DNA of 64,000 bases from Chengkuizengella marina (lineage in GTDB: Bacteria > Bacillota > Bacilli > Paenibacillales > KCTC-33759): the NCBI RefSeq assembly GCF_009910845.1, contig NZ_SIJB01000009.1:1-64000 (forward strand), read 5' to 3'. Below are positions 32,510-42,257 of this stretch, piece by piece. Below the pieces are notes generated by a model, which had not been told where the DNA came from, made no database searches, and saw nothing but the letters and a program-made list of their open reading frames with translations. Position numbers and translations under genes: made by a program. Position 1 is the first letter of the stretch. Each line of letters opens with the position of its first letter.

Positions 32510-34948
32510 ATGAAAGTATCTTATCAATGGTTAGCTGAATATGTGGACGTTTCAGGTTATTCAGCTTCAGAAATAGCGGAAAAGTTAACACGCAGCGGAG
32601 TAGAAGTTGATGTTGTTGAAAAATTAAATAAAGGCATCACAAATGTAGTTGTCGGATATGTGAAAACGTGCGAAAAACATCCAAATGCAGATAAATTAAG
32701 TTTATGTACAGTGGACGTTGGTCAAGAAGAGGATCTTCAAATTATTTGCGGAGCAAAAAATATCGCAGCGGGACAAAAGGTGCCAGTAGCGGTACCAGGT
32801 GCAGTATTACCAGGGAATTTTAAAATCAAAAAAGCGAAACTTCGTGGTGTAGAATCCTATGGTATGATTTGTTCAGCAAAAGAATTAGGGATGAATGATC
32901 GAATGTTGCCTAAAGAAATTCAAGAAGGTATTCTAGTGCTTCCAGCGGAAACAAATGTAGGCGAAGATATATTAGAAGTGCTTGGTTTAAATGACGAAGT
33001 ATTAGAACTTGAACTTACACCTAACCGATCTGATTGTTTGAGTATGGTCGGTACAGCTTATGAAATTGGGGCTATTTTAGGACGAGAAATAAAACTGCCT
33101 GAAACAGAAGTTAACTCATCCGACAAAATAGCATCTACGAAAATCAGTGTTAAAAATGTAAGTCCAGAACATTGTCATCATTATTCTGCGAGATATATTG
33201 AGGAGGTTTCAATTGAGCCAAGTCCTTTATGGATGCAAAATCGATTAATGGCTGCAGGAATCCGACCAATCAATAATATTGTGGATATTACGAACTATGT
33301 GATGTTAGAGTACGGCCAACCATTACATGCATTTGATGCTGATCAATTAAATGATGGTCATATTGAAGTCCGATTAGCAAATAAAAATGAAAAAATGATT
33401 ACTTTAGATAATGAGGAAAGAACTTTAGATGAGCTTATGTTACTCATTACTGATGGCACAAAACCTGTTGCTATTGCCGGTGTGATGGGTGGTGCCAATT
33501 CAGAAGTTCAAGTGCAAACTAAAAATATTTTACTTGAATCCGCTAAGTTCTCAGGAAGTTCCGTTCGAATTACTTCTAAAAAACTTGGATTAAGATCAGA
33601 ATCAAGTCTTCGTTTTGAAAAAGAAGTGAACCCAGAAAATGTTACAGTAGCTTTAAATAGAGCAGCTGCCCTGTTATCACAATATGCAAATGGAAAAGTA
33701 GCAGATGGAATTGTAGAAGAGCTTTCAACACAAAACCCTGCAACTAACATCCAAATAAGTTTGCAAAAAATAAATGATTATTTGGGTACAGACTTAACTA
33801 AGCAAGATGCATTAAATGTGTTTGATCGACTGCAATTTTCTTATACAGAAATGGACGAAAATACAGTGATTGTTCATGTTCCAACTCGACGAGGAGATAT
33901 TACAAGAGATGTGGATTTAATTGAAGAAGTGGCACGTTTGCATGGATACGACCATATTCCAACTAGCTTAATGGTTGGTGCTACAACACCAGGTTCACTA
34001 TCTAAAGATCAGAAAATTAGAAGAGCGATTCGTCGAATTTTAACGGATGAAGGTTTGTATGAGACGGTGAACTATTCTTTTACCCATCCAAGTCAAATCA
34101 AACGATTCCCAGGTATGTATGCCCAAACAAAACAAATATCTCTAGCCATGCCAATGAGTGAAGATAGAAGTACTTTGAGAACAAGTTTAGTTCCTCATCT
34201 TTTGGATGTAGCCTCTTATAATAAAAATAGAAATCAATCTGATGTTCGAATTTTCGAAATCGGAAATGTATTTCTAACAGAGGAACAATCTTTATCAAGT
34301 CAACCTGAGGAAAAAGAACTGCTTTCCATATTGCTAACTGGTAATAGAGCAGCTGCAAATTGGTCTGTACAAGAAAATAATGTAGATTTCTATGATCTAA
34401 AGGGTCACATTGAAACTTTATTTGAGGCTATTGGAATTTCTAACTTGCAATTTGTTTCTGCTAGTCCTGAAGGTTTTCACCCTGGCAGAACCGCCTCCAT
34501 CCAAATTAAAACGGATGATAAAGTGATTGTACTTGGATCGTTGGGACAGTTGCATCCTTCCATCCAGCAAGAAAAAGATTTAGACGAAGTATATATTTTG
34601 GAAATCATGTTAGAAGAAGTTTATCAACTTGCTAACTTTGATATTCAATATACTACGTTACCAAAATACCCGGCCATTGGAAGAGATATTGCGGTTGTTG
34701 TAGATCGATCCTTACAAATTGGAGAAATTGTAGATTCAATTAAAGAAACAGCCAAGGAGTTGCTTGAATCTGTTCAAGTATTCGATATCTATACAGGTGA
34801 AAAAGTAGAAAGTAATAAAAAAAGCGTGGCGTTGTCCTTAGTTTATAGACATCTTGAACGTACATTAACAGATGAAGAAGTAACCGAACTGCATGGTAAA
34901 GTAGTGGAAAAAATTGAAAAATCTTTTCAAGCACAATTAAGGAAATAA
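32510..34948 (+). CDS. pheT: Phenylalanyl-tRNA synthetase beta subunit
   Basis: The 812-aa beta subunit has full length (about 804 in B. subtilis). In order it shows a tRNA-binding OB fold (GYVKTCEKHPNADKLSLCTV), the B3/4 editing domain (TPNRSDCLSMVGTAYEIGA, NIVDITNYVMLEYGQPLHAF), the B5 domain, a class II-like core (FTHPSQIKRF), and a C-terminal anticodon-binding FDX domain (PKYPAIGRDIAVVVD). It is co-transcribed with pheS from the T-box. Confidence 0.98.
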   Translation: MKVSYQWLAEYVDVSGYSASEIAEKLTRSGVEVDVVEKLNKGITNVVVGYVKTCEKHPNADKLSLCTVDVGQEEDLQIICGAKNIAAGQKVPVAVPGAVLPGNFKIKKAKLRGVESYGMICSAKELGMNDRMLPKEIQEGILVLPAETNVGEDILEVLGLNDEVLELELTPNRSDCLSMVGTAYEIGAILGREIKLPETEVNSSDKIASTKISVKNVSPEHCHHYSARYIEEVSIEPSPLWMQNRLMAAGIRPINNIVDITNYVMLEYGQPLHAFDADQLNDGHIEVRLANKNEKMITLDNEERTLDELMLLITDGTKPVAIAGVMGGANSEVQVQTKNILLESAKFSGSSVRITSKKLGLRSESSLRFEKEVNPENVTVALNRAAALLSQYANGKVADGIVEELSTQNPATNIQISLQKINDYLGTDLTKQDALNVFDRLQFSYTEMDENTVIVHVPTRRGDITRDVDLIEEVARLHGYDHIPTSLMVGATTPGSLSKDQKIRRAIRRILTDEGLYETVNYSFTHPSQIKRFPGMYAQTKQISLAMPMSEDRSTLRTSLVPHLLDVASYNKNRNQSDVRIFEIGNVFLTEEQSLSSQPEEKELLSILLTGNRAAANWSVQENNVDFYDLKGHIETLFEAIGISNLQFVSASPEGFHPGRTASIQIKTDDKVIVLGSLGQLHPSIQQEKDLDEVYILEIMLEEVYQLANFDIQYTTLPKYPAIGRDIAVVVDRSLQIGEIVDSIKETAKELLESVQVFDIYTGEKVESNKKSVALSLVYRHLERTLTDEEVTELHGKVVEKIEKSFQAQLRK

Positions 34949-35028
34949 AGCAGGGAATTAGGTCAGTCATATCGAAATAAGTTATCATAGAAACATACTG
35001 ATTTTTAATTGGTAGGGGAGGACGACCT

Positions 35029-35562
35029 GTGATGCCTGATGAAGAAAAAACTAGAGTAACTGTTAACATCTACGGGACACAATATAAAATGAAAGGGAGT
35101 CCAGATATGACTCCTGAATATATAAAAGAAATTGCGTCCTATGTGGATGGTAAAATGCGTACGATAGCTAGTGAACAAACGAATTTAGATTTAAACCGTC
35201 TATCTGTTTTATCTGCTTTATATATTTCAAATGAGTATTTCCAAATAAAGGATATTCAACAGGAAAATGAAATATTAAATGTAAGGAAACAGCAATTAGA
35301 ATCCGAAACCGAATTGTATAAGAAACAAAATCAAGAAAAAATTGAAAAAGAAGATCTCCTTTTAGAAGAGATATCGCAATTGAAAAAGTACCAACAGAAA
35401 CTAGAAGAAGATCTTAAAGATGCTTGGCAACAAAAAGAACAAGCAAAAGATAAGTCAGATCAACTGGAAGAGAAGTATAGCAAGTTACAGGACGCCTTTA
35501 ATAAATTAAAGAGTGAGTACAACGAGTGGATTGAGCTTGCTGAAAAAGAACTGAAAATATAA
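35029..35562 (+). CDS. zapA: Cell division protein ZapA
   Basis: ZapA bundles FtsZ at the septum. The N-terminal ~75 residues match the family (TRVTVNIYGTQYKMKGSPD, YIKEIASYVDGKMRTIA, LDLNRLSVLSALYISNEY). The remaining ~100 residues are a long coiled coil. This extension is longer than in B. subtilis ZapA (85 aa) and typical of Paenibacillus-type proteins. GTG 35029 or ATG 35032 is the start; AGGGGAGG lies 7 or 10 bases upstream. Confidence 0.9.
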   Translation: MMPDEEKTRVTVNIYGTQYKMKGSPDMTPEYIKEIASYVDGKMRTIASEQTNLDLNRLSVLSALYISNEYFQIKDIQQENEILNVRKQQLESETELYKKQNQEKIEKEDLLLEEISQLKKYQQKLEEDLKDAWQQKEQAKDKSDQLEEKYSKLQDAFNKLKSEYNEWIELAEKELKI

Positions 35563-35568
35563 TAAAGA

Positions 35569-35616
35569 AAAAAAGCATCTTATTCCACTTACATAGTGGT
35601 CTAAGATGCTTTTTAT
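35569..35616. terminator. Bidirectional terminator
   Basis: AAAAAGCATCTTA pairs with TAAGATGCTTTTT between convergent zapA and the cupredoxin gene. Confidence 0.8.
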
Positions 35617-35624
35617 ATTTTAAC

Positions 35625-35996
35625 TTATTCTACAACTAACGTAGAAACCATCTCATTGTGCCCAGATCCACATTGAATAGAACATCTAATTTCATAAGTG
35701 CCAGGTTCATTAATTGTAAATTGTTTAGATGAACCTTGATCAATTTCAATACCTAGTTTTTTAATCTTAAATGCATGGAATCCATCTGCATTTTCAATAG
35801 AAAAATTAACAGGTTCTCCAACAGCAACTTTATATTCTGTCTGATCAAATGCAAAGTCAGATGCAATGATCTTTAATTCCTTAGCATCTGCAGAAGATGT
35901 TTCAACAGCAGCATTACTTGAATCCTCTGAAGCTGCACAGGCTGCTGCAGTTAAAGCTATCGCTAATATGGTAATTAGAATTAACATTTTTTTCAT
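35625..35996 (-). CDS. Lipoprotein with CuA-type cupredoxin domain
   Basis: This is a membrane-anchored copper protein. The 123-aa precursor has a lipobox ending in AAAC and a Ser/Ala linker. Its cupredoxin fold has the full CuA ligand set of cytochrome oxidase subunit II: His in GFHAF, then CSIQCGSGHNEM (Cys-x3-Cys-x3-His-x2-Met). The two-helix membrane hairpin of true subunit II is missing, and no oxidase genes are nearby. It may be an electron carrier or copper chaperone outside the membrane. It is divergent from a Met-rich protein gene. Confidence 0.82.
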   Translation of the reverse strand: MKKMLILITILAIALTAAACAASEDSSNAAVETSSADAKELKIIASDFAFDQTEYKVAVGEPVNFSIENADGFHAFKIKKLGIEIDQGSSKQFTINEPGTYEIRCSIQCGSGHNEMVSTLVVE

Positions 35997-36184
35997 TGAA
36001 CGTAACCCCCTAATGAAATTTTATATACCCATACAAATTTTAATTGTAAATTAATGAATTTAAAATGGCAAACCCGTGAAAATCATGACAATCATGTGAA
36101 CAAGCACAGAATAATAGGCGAATGCATAGGATGTATCGCTAATAAAATTAAAAGAGGAACATGTAAAGAAAGGAGATAGATCAT

Positions 36185-37267
36185 ATGAATGAAAATTTGA
36201 ATATGGTTCAACCAAGTGTAACATTACCGGAACCATCATCAAATACGGCAGCAGAATCAACATCAAATAATATAGCAGCTGAACAAGATGAAAATCCTAC
36301 TCCTAAAAAGTATCCCTCTTCTATGACACAACCATTAACTTATTCGTCACCTTGTTCTGGATGTAAACCTACTCCTTGTAATTGTGCTGATCAATCCATG
36401 ATGATGCCAATGTACTCCATGGGAGTACAAGATATGACACCTTATATGTACCCGATGGGCACTCAGCAGATGAATACAAATGTACAATCTATGTATTCAA
36501 TGGGAGCCCAAGGAATGAATGCAAATATGCATCCCATGTACCCAACAGGAATTCAAGGAATGAATGCAAATACGTATCCTATGGGAACACAAGCAATGAA
36601 TACAAACATGCCTACCATAGGGAATCAGGGATTAAACGCAGATGGATCCTATACCAGTCCAACAGATATACAAGGAGTAAACCCTAGTACGGAATTTTTA
36701 ACAGCAGAACAAGTAGAAGAAATGGCAGAGGGGAACCAGCAGATTCATCCAAAAGAAGTAAAGGAAATGTCAGCAAATATGTATCCGATGCATCCTCTGG
36801 AAATGCAGCAATTTCCTAATGCTATAGGAATATCTCCAATGTATGCTCCACCTAGTATGCAGCCTACAGGATATAATTATTATCAACCAAATATGTATCC
36901 TCCAAATGTAGTTGCTCCAACAGAAAACATGATGTCACATTATATGTTGCCTAAACTGGACCCAGAAAAAGTCGCTGAGCAAGCTGCTAATTTACCATAT
37001 TATGTTCGTTCTACATCCTCTCCAACAGATTTAACAAATGTATTTATGCAAATTTCCCCTTGGATTCGGCACGGATTAGATAAAGCTGAAAATAAGAATT
37101 ATAAACAAGCTATGGAGGAAATCGCATTAATTAGTTATTTAATGGGAAGTGGGTTTGATGCTCGAACCTCTCATCAGATTGTTGAAAGTTGGGAAGTTCG
37201 TGAAATGTTCTCAGATAAAGATTCAGATGTAAAAGTAAACATCGAGGATGAGGAGTCTTTAGATTGA
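36185..37267 (+). CDS. Met-rich repeat protein, possible spore coat or metal-binding protein
   Basis: No family is recognised. The 360-aa protein has a polar N-terminus, a Cys cluster (PCSGCKPTPCNC), and a central low-complexity region (residues ~70-250) with repeats like MYPMGTQ.MNTNM and MYSMGAQGMNANM, very rich in Met, Tyr, Pro and Asn. The C-terminus is an ordered helical domain (~100 aa: DLTNVFMQISPWIRHGLDKA). It has no signal peptide. Met and Cys clusters could bind copper(I), and the divergent neighbour is a CuA protein (inference). A spore coat role is equally possible. AAAGGAGAT precedes ATG 36185. Confidence 0.6.
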   Translation: MNENLNMVQPSVTLPEPSSNTAAESTSNNIAAEQDENPTPKKYPSSMTQPLTYSSPCSGCKPTPCNCADQSMMMPMYSMGVQDMTPYMYPMGTQQMNTNVQSMYSMGAQGMNANMHPMYPTGIQGMNANTYPMGTQAMNTNMPTIGNQGLNADGSYTSPTDIQGVNPSTEFLTAEQVEEMAEGNQQIHPKEVKEMSANMYPMHPLEMQQFPNAIGISPMYAPPSMQPTGYNYYQPNMYPPNVVAPTENMMSHYMLPKLDPEKVAEQAANLPYYVRSTSSPTDLTNVFMQISPWIRHGLDKAENKNYKQAMEEIALISYLMGSGFDARTSHQIVESWEVREMFSDKDSDVKVNIEDEESLD

Positions 37268-37457
37268 CTATTGTTTGTTAAATAAACAAAGAGAGTTCAG
37301 AATTTATTTTTCTTCATTACTGATCTAGGCTTGAGTTTGTAATATGCTCAAGCCTTGAAAGTCCTCCTGTTAAGTGTTAGGTTTGTAAAAATGTCTTTTT
37401 CGTAATAATATCTTCTTAAGAAGATAGACAAGCCATACACAAAAGGAGAACATAAAG

Positions 37458-38333
37458 ATGGAAGAGATAAAGTTAATTGTTGATTCTAAATCAACCCTTG
37501 GAGAGGGACCGTGTTGGGATGAAGATGAGCAATGTTTATATTGGGTTGATATTTTAGAAGAAAAATTACATATATACGATTCGAAAGAAAAATTAAACAA
37601 AACAATTCAATTGGATCAGGCACCTGGTGCGGTTGTGAAGAGAAGCAGTGGAGGCCTTGTTTTAGCCATGTTGGATGGTTTTTTCAGTTATAATATACGG
37701 TCTCAGAAACTGGAGAAAATCATAGACCCAGAAAGCCACTTGCCAGAAAATCGTTTTAATGATGGAAAATGTGATCCTGCTGGTCGTTTTTGGGCAGGTT
37801 CAATGAGGTTGGATTTAAAGCATAATAAAGCGGCTTTATATTGTTTAGATACAGATCTTACTGTAAAAAAAATGATCGAACCTGTATCAGTTTCTAACGG
37901 ATTAGCTTGGTCAACTGATTTTACAACGATGTATTATATTGACACCCCTACCCAGCAAGTAGTTGCCTATGACTATAATATGAGAACAGGAGAGATTACG
38001 AATAAAAAAGTAGCAGTAACTATTCCTTTAATAGATGGTGGCCCTGATGGTATGACGATGGATGGGGAAGGGAAGTTATGGATAGCTCACTGGGGTGGTT
38101 ATATGGTGTCAAGATGGGATCCTGAAAAAGGAAAAAAATTAGATGAGGTACATCTTCCAGCAAAACAAGTTACATCTTGTACATTTGGTGGAGAAAATTT
38201 TGACGAGTTATATATTACTACAGCAAATGTTGGTTTGGATTCCAAAGAAATGGAACAATATCCTTATTCTGGTGGTTTATTTTCAGTAAAAATGAATATA
38301 AAAGGAACTCCATCTTATAAATTTAATGGATAA
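37458..38333 (+). CDS. SMP-30/gluconolactonase-family lactone hydrolase
   Basis: This is a six-bladed beta-propeller metal-dependent lactonase. The 291 aa show STLGEGPCWDEDEQCLYWVD with the metal-binding Glu, RFNDGKCDPAGRFWAGSM, VSNGLAWSTDFTTMYYIDTP and GGPDGMTMDGEGKLWIAHW with the metal-binding Asp. The substrate is probably a sugar lactone. ATG 37458 follows AAAGGAGAAC. It is monocistronic. Confidence 0.88.
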   Translation: MEEIKLIVDSKSTLGEGPCWDEDEQCLYWVDILEEKLHIYDSKEKLNKTIQLDQAPGAVVKRSSGGLVLAMLDGFFSYNIRSQKLEKIIDPESHLPENRFNDGKCDPAGRFWAGSMRLDLKHNKAALYCLDTDLTVKKMIEPVSVSNGLAWSTDFTTMYYIDTPTQQVVAYDYNMRTGEITNKKVAVTIPLIDGGPDGMTMDGEGKLWIAHWGGYMVSRWDPEKGKKLDEVHLPAKQVTSCTFGGENFDELYITTANVGLDSKEMEQYPYSGGLFSVKMNIKGTPSYKFNG

Positions 38334-38397
38334 CGAGTAGCACACTTCAATCATCTAGGCATATATAAGTATTATAGTTTTTTTAAAGAGGGGAAGG

Positions 38398-38633
38398 ATT
38401 GAAAAGATCATTAATGTTTCTGGTTCAGGGAAGGTACGTGCAGGAGATACTTTGCAAATTACACCAGTAAGTTATGTAAAAGCGTATTCAGGTTGCGGCT
38501 CTTTTAATGCTGGAGATTACCTAGAACGAATAATTTTATAAGCACTGCCAATACCATTGATGCAGATATTAAAGACAATACTCAGGATAATTTTGGAATT
38601 GAAGAACATGTTTTTCCTTTTTTATTCGTTTAA
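38398..38633 (+). pseudogene. Decayed GerPF-like gene (first of three tandem copies)
   Basis: IEKIINVSGSGKVRAGDTLQ is followed by ITPVSYVKAYSGCGSFNAGD, and then the frame shifts to NNFISTANTIDADIKDNTQD up to the stop at 38633. The first eight residues (MPSIIGVA in the copies) are lost and one frameshift lies near 38527. The two intact copies follow directly. Confidence 0.8.
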
Positions 38634-38667
38634 TGGATTAAATTATTTTATAGGGAGTGGATAAGTA

Positions 38668-38916
38668 ATGCCATCCATTATAGGTGTTGCAAAAATCATC
38701 AATGTATCTGGTTCAGGGAAGGTTAAAGCAGGAGATGTTGTGCAAATTACACCTGTGAGTTATCAAAAAGCTTATATAGGATCTGGCAGTGGTAATGCAG
38801 GGGATTTACCAAGAACAAATAACTTTATAAGTACTACCAATACGATTGATGCTGATATTAAAGACGATACACAGGATAATATTTTTGGACTTGAGAATAA
38901 TGTGTTTTTTGTTTAA
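38668..38916 (+). CDS. Spore germination GerPA/GerPF-family protein
   Basis: This 82-aa protein of the GerPA/GerPF family (PSIIGVAKIINVSGSGKVKA at the start, GSGSGNAGD, NTIDADIKDD) is needed in Bacillus for germinants to pass the spore coat. Here it occurs as a tandem cluster without the rest of the gerP operon. GGGAGTGG precedes ATG 38668. Confidence 0.82.
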   Translation: MPSIIGVAKIINVSGSGKVKAGDVVQITPVSYQKAYIGSGSGNAGDLPRTNNFISTTNTIDADIKDDTQDNIFGLENNVFFV

Positions 38917-38951
38917 TGTTTTGAATGTTTATTATAGGGGGTGTTAAAGAT

Positions 38952-39200
38952 ATGCCATCCATTTTAGGTGTTGCAAAAATCATCAATGTATCTGGTTCAG
39001 GGAAGGTTAAAGCAGGAGATGTTGTGCAAATTACACCTGTGAGTTATGTGAAGGCTTATATAGGATCTGGTAGTGGTAATGCAGGGGATTTGGTAAGAAC
39101 AAATAATTTTATAAGTACTACCAATACCATTGATGCTGATATTAAAGACGATACTCAGGATAATATTTTTGGACTCGAGGATAATGTGTTTTTTGTTTAA
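38952..39200 (+). CDS. Spore germination GerPA/GerPF-family protein (tandem copy)
   Basis: It is 82 aa long and differs from the preceding copy in only a few residues (L5, V36, V48 region and D76), with very similar DNA. This means a recent duplication or gene conversion. The start is ATG 38952 after AGGGGGTG; in-frame codons upstream are not part of the homologous region. A terminator follows at 39253. Confidence 0.82.
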   Translation: MPSILGVAKIINVSGSGKVKAGDVVQITPVSYVKAYIGSGSGNAGDLVRTNNFISTTNTIDADIKDDTQDNIFGLEDNVFFV

Positions 39201-39252
39201 TATTAATGTTAAAAATCTAAATTAATTACTACAAATCTTGATAATTTTATAC

Positions 39253-39288
39253 AAAAAATCAATCCAAATGGTTGGATTGATTTTTTGC
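39253..39288. terminator. Bidirectional terminator
   Basis: A perfect 15-base stem AAAAAATCAATCCAA / TTGGATTGATTTTTT lies between convergent genes. Confidence 0.9.
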
Positions 39289-39341
39289 TATATAAATAAT
39301 AGAACGCTCTTAAAATGTTGATTTTAATTTTTTCTGCATAG

Positions 39342-39710
39342 TTAGTTGGCTTTTTCTTTACGTTTTCCAGCTTCAAATGGGTTTGAAATTGGAATGAATA
39401 AATCAATGATCCCAATCACTAATGCAGCTAAAATGGCACCTATAACTGTTACTGTGACGTTTCCAACGACGAATTGCGCTAACCAAATCACAACAGCACT
39501 CGTTAAAAATCCTACAATACCTCTACTAAATGGAGTGACACGATTTCCAAATATCCCTTCAATAATCCAGCCAATTACAGCAATAGCAAGAGCTAAAAAT
39601 AATGCACTCCAAAAACCACCTACTGAAAATTGAGGGGTAACCCAACCTACAAACATTAATACAAAAGCAGAGACAATGAATCTAATGACATGTCCAAAAA
39701 AATTATTCAT
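39342..39710 (-). CDS. Phage holin family membrane protein (YvlD-like)
   Basis: The 122-aa protein has four membrane segments and matches the Phage_holin_4_2 / YvlD family (FIVSAFVLMFVGWVTPQFSV, ALFLALAIAVIGWIIEGIFG, GIVGFLTSAVVIWLAQFVVG). Despite the name these are chromosomal proteins of unclear, possibly envelope-stress, function. Its place between zapA and mutS2 on the opposite strand resembles Paenibacillus genomes. AAGGAGGAAG precedes ATG 39710. Confidence 0.85.
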   Translation of the reverse strand: MNNFFGHVIRFIVSAFVLMFVGWVTPQFSVGGFWSALFLALAIAVIGWIIEGIFGNRVTPFSRGIVGFLTSAVVIWLAQFVVGNVTVTVIGAILAALVIGIIDLFIPISNPFEAGKRKEKAN

Positions 39711-39867
39711 TTAGGGTGCTTCCTCCTTATGATGAATTGATACTGGTGAACCTATTATTAACATAATGCTGACGAATTATGTTTTCTTACAATTTTTTAT
39801 GAATATTCGCTTATAACATCTGATTTCGATATAATAAGATTGAGCTTAATTCAGGAGGACTAAGGAT

Positions 39868-42231
39868 TTGAATAGTAGAATATTGAAAACAATGGAATTT
39901 GATAAAATTTTAAATAAATTAAGTCGTCATGCTGCGACAACACTTGGGAAAAATAAAGTGGAGGAATTATTACCATCTACTCAATATAGTGAAGTCATTG
40001 AATTGTTGAAGGCTACTGATGAAGCGGCAAAAGTGCAGCGTTTAAAAGGAAGTGCCCCTTTTGGGGGAATAAGAGATATTTCAGCAGCGATACATCGTTC
40101 AAGAATAGGTGGAATGTTGAATATTCAAGAACTATTGGATATTGCAAATACAATTTATGGAGCCGGAAGATTAAAGAAATTCATACAAAGATTTCATGAT
40201 GAGTTTTCCATTCCGCTTTTATTTTTCTTAGTAAAACAAATGACGGATCATAAAGCAGTAGAAAATGCGATCAAGATGTGTATTAATGAGCAAGCAGAAA
40301 TGATGGATAGTGCTAGTCCTGAGCTCTCCCGAATAAGACAACAACTTAAAACAGGTGAAACTTCAATAAGAGAACAGTTGGAGCGTATGATTCGTTCTCA
40401 ATCTGTGCAAAAAAAATTACAAGATCCCATCATAACTATTCGTAATGATCGTTATGTGCTGCCAGTAAAACAGGAATATCGCTCCTATTTTGGTGGGATG
40501 ACACATGATCAATCTGCATCAGGTGCAACTTTATTTATTGAACCTGAATCGATTGTGAATTTAAATAATAAACTTCGTGAATTAAAATTAAAAGAAGAAC
40601 GAGAAATAGAAAAAATTCTTCGAATGTTAACCGAACAAGTTACTGAAATTCATGAAGAATTACTTGTGAATATTCAACAGCTTGCTGAAATTGATTTTAT
40701 TTTTGCAAAAGCTGGATTAGCCAATGAGATGAAAGCGACTTTACCACGCTTAAACGATCGAGGTTTTATGAATCTCAAAAAAGCAAGGCACCCGTTAATT
40801 CCTGAGGAACAAATTGTACCCATTGATGTGAAACTGGGAGACCAATATGACAGTATTATCATAACAGGGCCAAATACAGGTGGAAAAACGGTTTCACTAA
40901 AAACCATTGGATTGTTGCATTTAATGGCGATGTCAGGATTATTTGTACCAGCTGAGGATCATAGTCAGATGTGTATATTTGATGGGATATATGCAGACAT
41001 TGGGGATGAGCAAAGTATTGAGCAAAACTTAAGTACATTTTCAAGTCATATGACAAATATTATTACAATACTAAAGGAAGTTACACCTAAAAGTTTAATT
41101 TTACTTGATGAATTAGGAGCAGGCACAGACCCAACCGAAGGATCAGCACTAGCTATTTCTATTATCGAATATATTCATAAGTTAGGTTGTAGGTTGGTTG
41201 CAACAACCCACTATAGTGAATTAAAAGCTTATGCATATGATCGCAAAGGAGTGATCAATGCAAGTATGGAATTTGATGTAAAAACATTAAGTCCCACATA
41301 TCGTTTGTTAGTGGGTGTTCCTGGACGAAGCAACGCTTTTGCTATTTCTGAAAGATTAGGTTTACCAATGTCTATTCTTAAACATGCTAAAGGTCAAGTA
41401 AATGAACAGGATCAGCAGGTTGAGAGTATGATTGCCTCCTTAGAGGAAAATCGTATTAGTGCTGAAAATGATCGTATTAAAGCTGAAAAGCTAAGAAAAG
41501 AAGTAGAACAACTGCAAAGCAAAGTGAAGGATCAACAGATAAGATTTGAAGAACAACGGGAAAAAATGATGCAAAAGGCAGAAGAAGAAGCCAGAGAAGC
41601 TGTTACTAAAGCTCGAAAAGAAGCAGATCAAATTATTTCCGATCTTCGTAAACTAGCGATGGATGAAAAAACGTCAATCAAGGAACATAAATTAATTGAG
41701 ACCAAACGACAGTTAGAACAAGCAGAGCCACAATTAACTAAAAATAAACCAACCAAATCGAAAATAAGGATCAAAGGTGTCAAAAAAGTAAACCCTGGCG
41801 ATGAAGTTTATGTGGCAAGTTTCTCTCAAAAAGGTTATGTAGTAGAGGAAGCAAATGAGAAAGAAGTAGTAGTACAATTAGGAATTATGAAAATGAAAGT
41901 GAAAAAAACAGAACTTGAGCTTATATCAGGGGCTGACAAACAAGTAAAAAAGCAAGTGACAAGCATTAAACGTTCCAAAGATCAACAATTTAAAACCGAA
42001 TTAGATTTAAGAGGCATGAATTTAGATGATTCTATTATGGAAGTAGATCGGTTTTTAGATGAAGGGATTTTAGCGAATGTAGGACAAGTATACATTATCC
42101 ATGGCAAGGGTACAGGTGTTTTAAGAACAGGAATTCAAGAATTTCTTAGTAAACATAAACATGTCAAGCAGCATCGGTTAGGAAATATGGGAGAAGGCGG
42201 GACTGGAGTAACCGTTGCAGAGTTAAAATAA
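39868..42231 (+). CDS. mutS2: Endonuclease MutS2
   Basis: MutS2 acts on branched DNA to suppress recombination, and in Bacillus on collided ribosomes. The 787-aa protein has normal length: MutS core and clamp, Walker A TGPNTGGKTVSLKT near residue 335, Walker B LILLDELGAGTDPTEGSAL, ATTHYSELKAYA, a long coiled coil, then a KOW-like segment and the C-terminal Smr nuclease domain (ELDLRGMNLDDSIMEVDRFL, IIHGKGTGVLRTGI). The start is TTG 39868, with AGGAGGAC upstream. Confidence 0.97.
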   Translation: MNSRILKTMEFDKILNKLSRHAATTLGKNKVEELLPSTQYSEVIELLKATDEAAKVQRLKGSAPFGGIRDISAAIHRSRIGGMLNIQELLDIANTIYGAGRLKKFIQRFHDEFSIPLLFFLVKQMTDHKAVENAIKMCINEQAEMMDSASPELSRIRQQLKTGETSIREQLERMIRSQSVQKKLQDPIITIRNDRYVLPVKQEYRSYFGGMTHDQSASGATLFIEPESIVNLNNKLRELKLKEEREIEKILRMLTEQVTEIHEELLVNIQQLAEIDFIFAKAGLANEMKATLPRLNDRGFMNLKKARHPLIPEEQIVPIDVKLGDQYDSIIITGPNTGGKTVSLKTIGLLHLMAMSGLFVPAEDHSQMCIFDGIYADIGDEQSIEQNLSTFSSHMTNIITILKEVTPKSLILLDELGAGTDPTEGSALAISIIEYIHKLGCRLVATTHYSELKAYAYDRKGVINASMEFDVKTLSPTYRLLVGVPGRSNAFAISERLGLPMSILKHAKGQVNEQDQQVESMIASLEENRISAENDRIKAEKLRKEVEQLQSKVKDQQIRFEEQREKMMQKAEEEAREAVTKARKEADQIISDLRKLAMDEKTSIKEHKLIETKRQLEQAEPQLTKNKPTKSKIRIKGVKKVNPGDEVYVASFSQKGYVVEEANEKEVVVQLGIMKMKVKKTELELISGADKQVKKQVTSIKRSKDQQFKTELDLRGMNLDDSIMEVDRFLDEGILANVGQVYIIHGKGTGVLRTGIQEFLSKHKHVKQHRLGNMGEGGTGVTVAELK

Positions 42232-42257
42232 GGTGAAGAAAGAAGAGGGAACACAGA

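Noticed and set aside
39342-39710. YvlD-like holin-family gene as part of a secretion or lysis locus
   Set aside because: It is a chromosomal four-span protein next to mutS2, without amidase or cargo genes nearby; the family name is historical.
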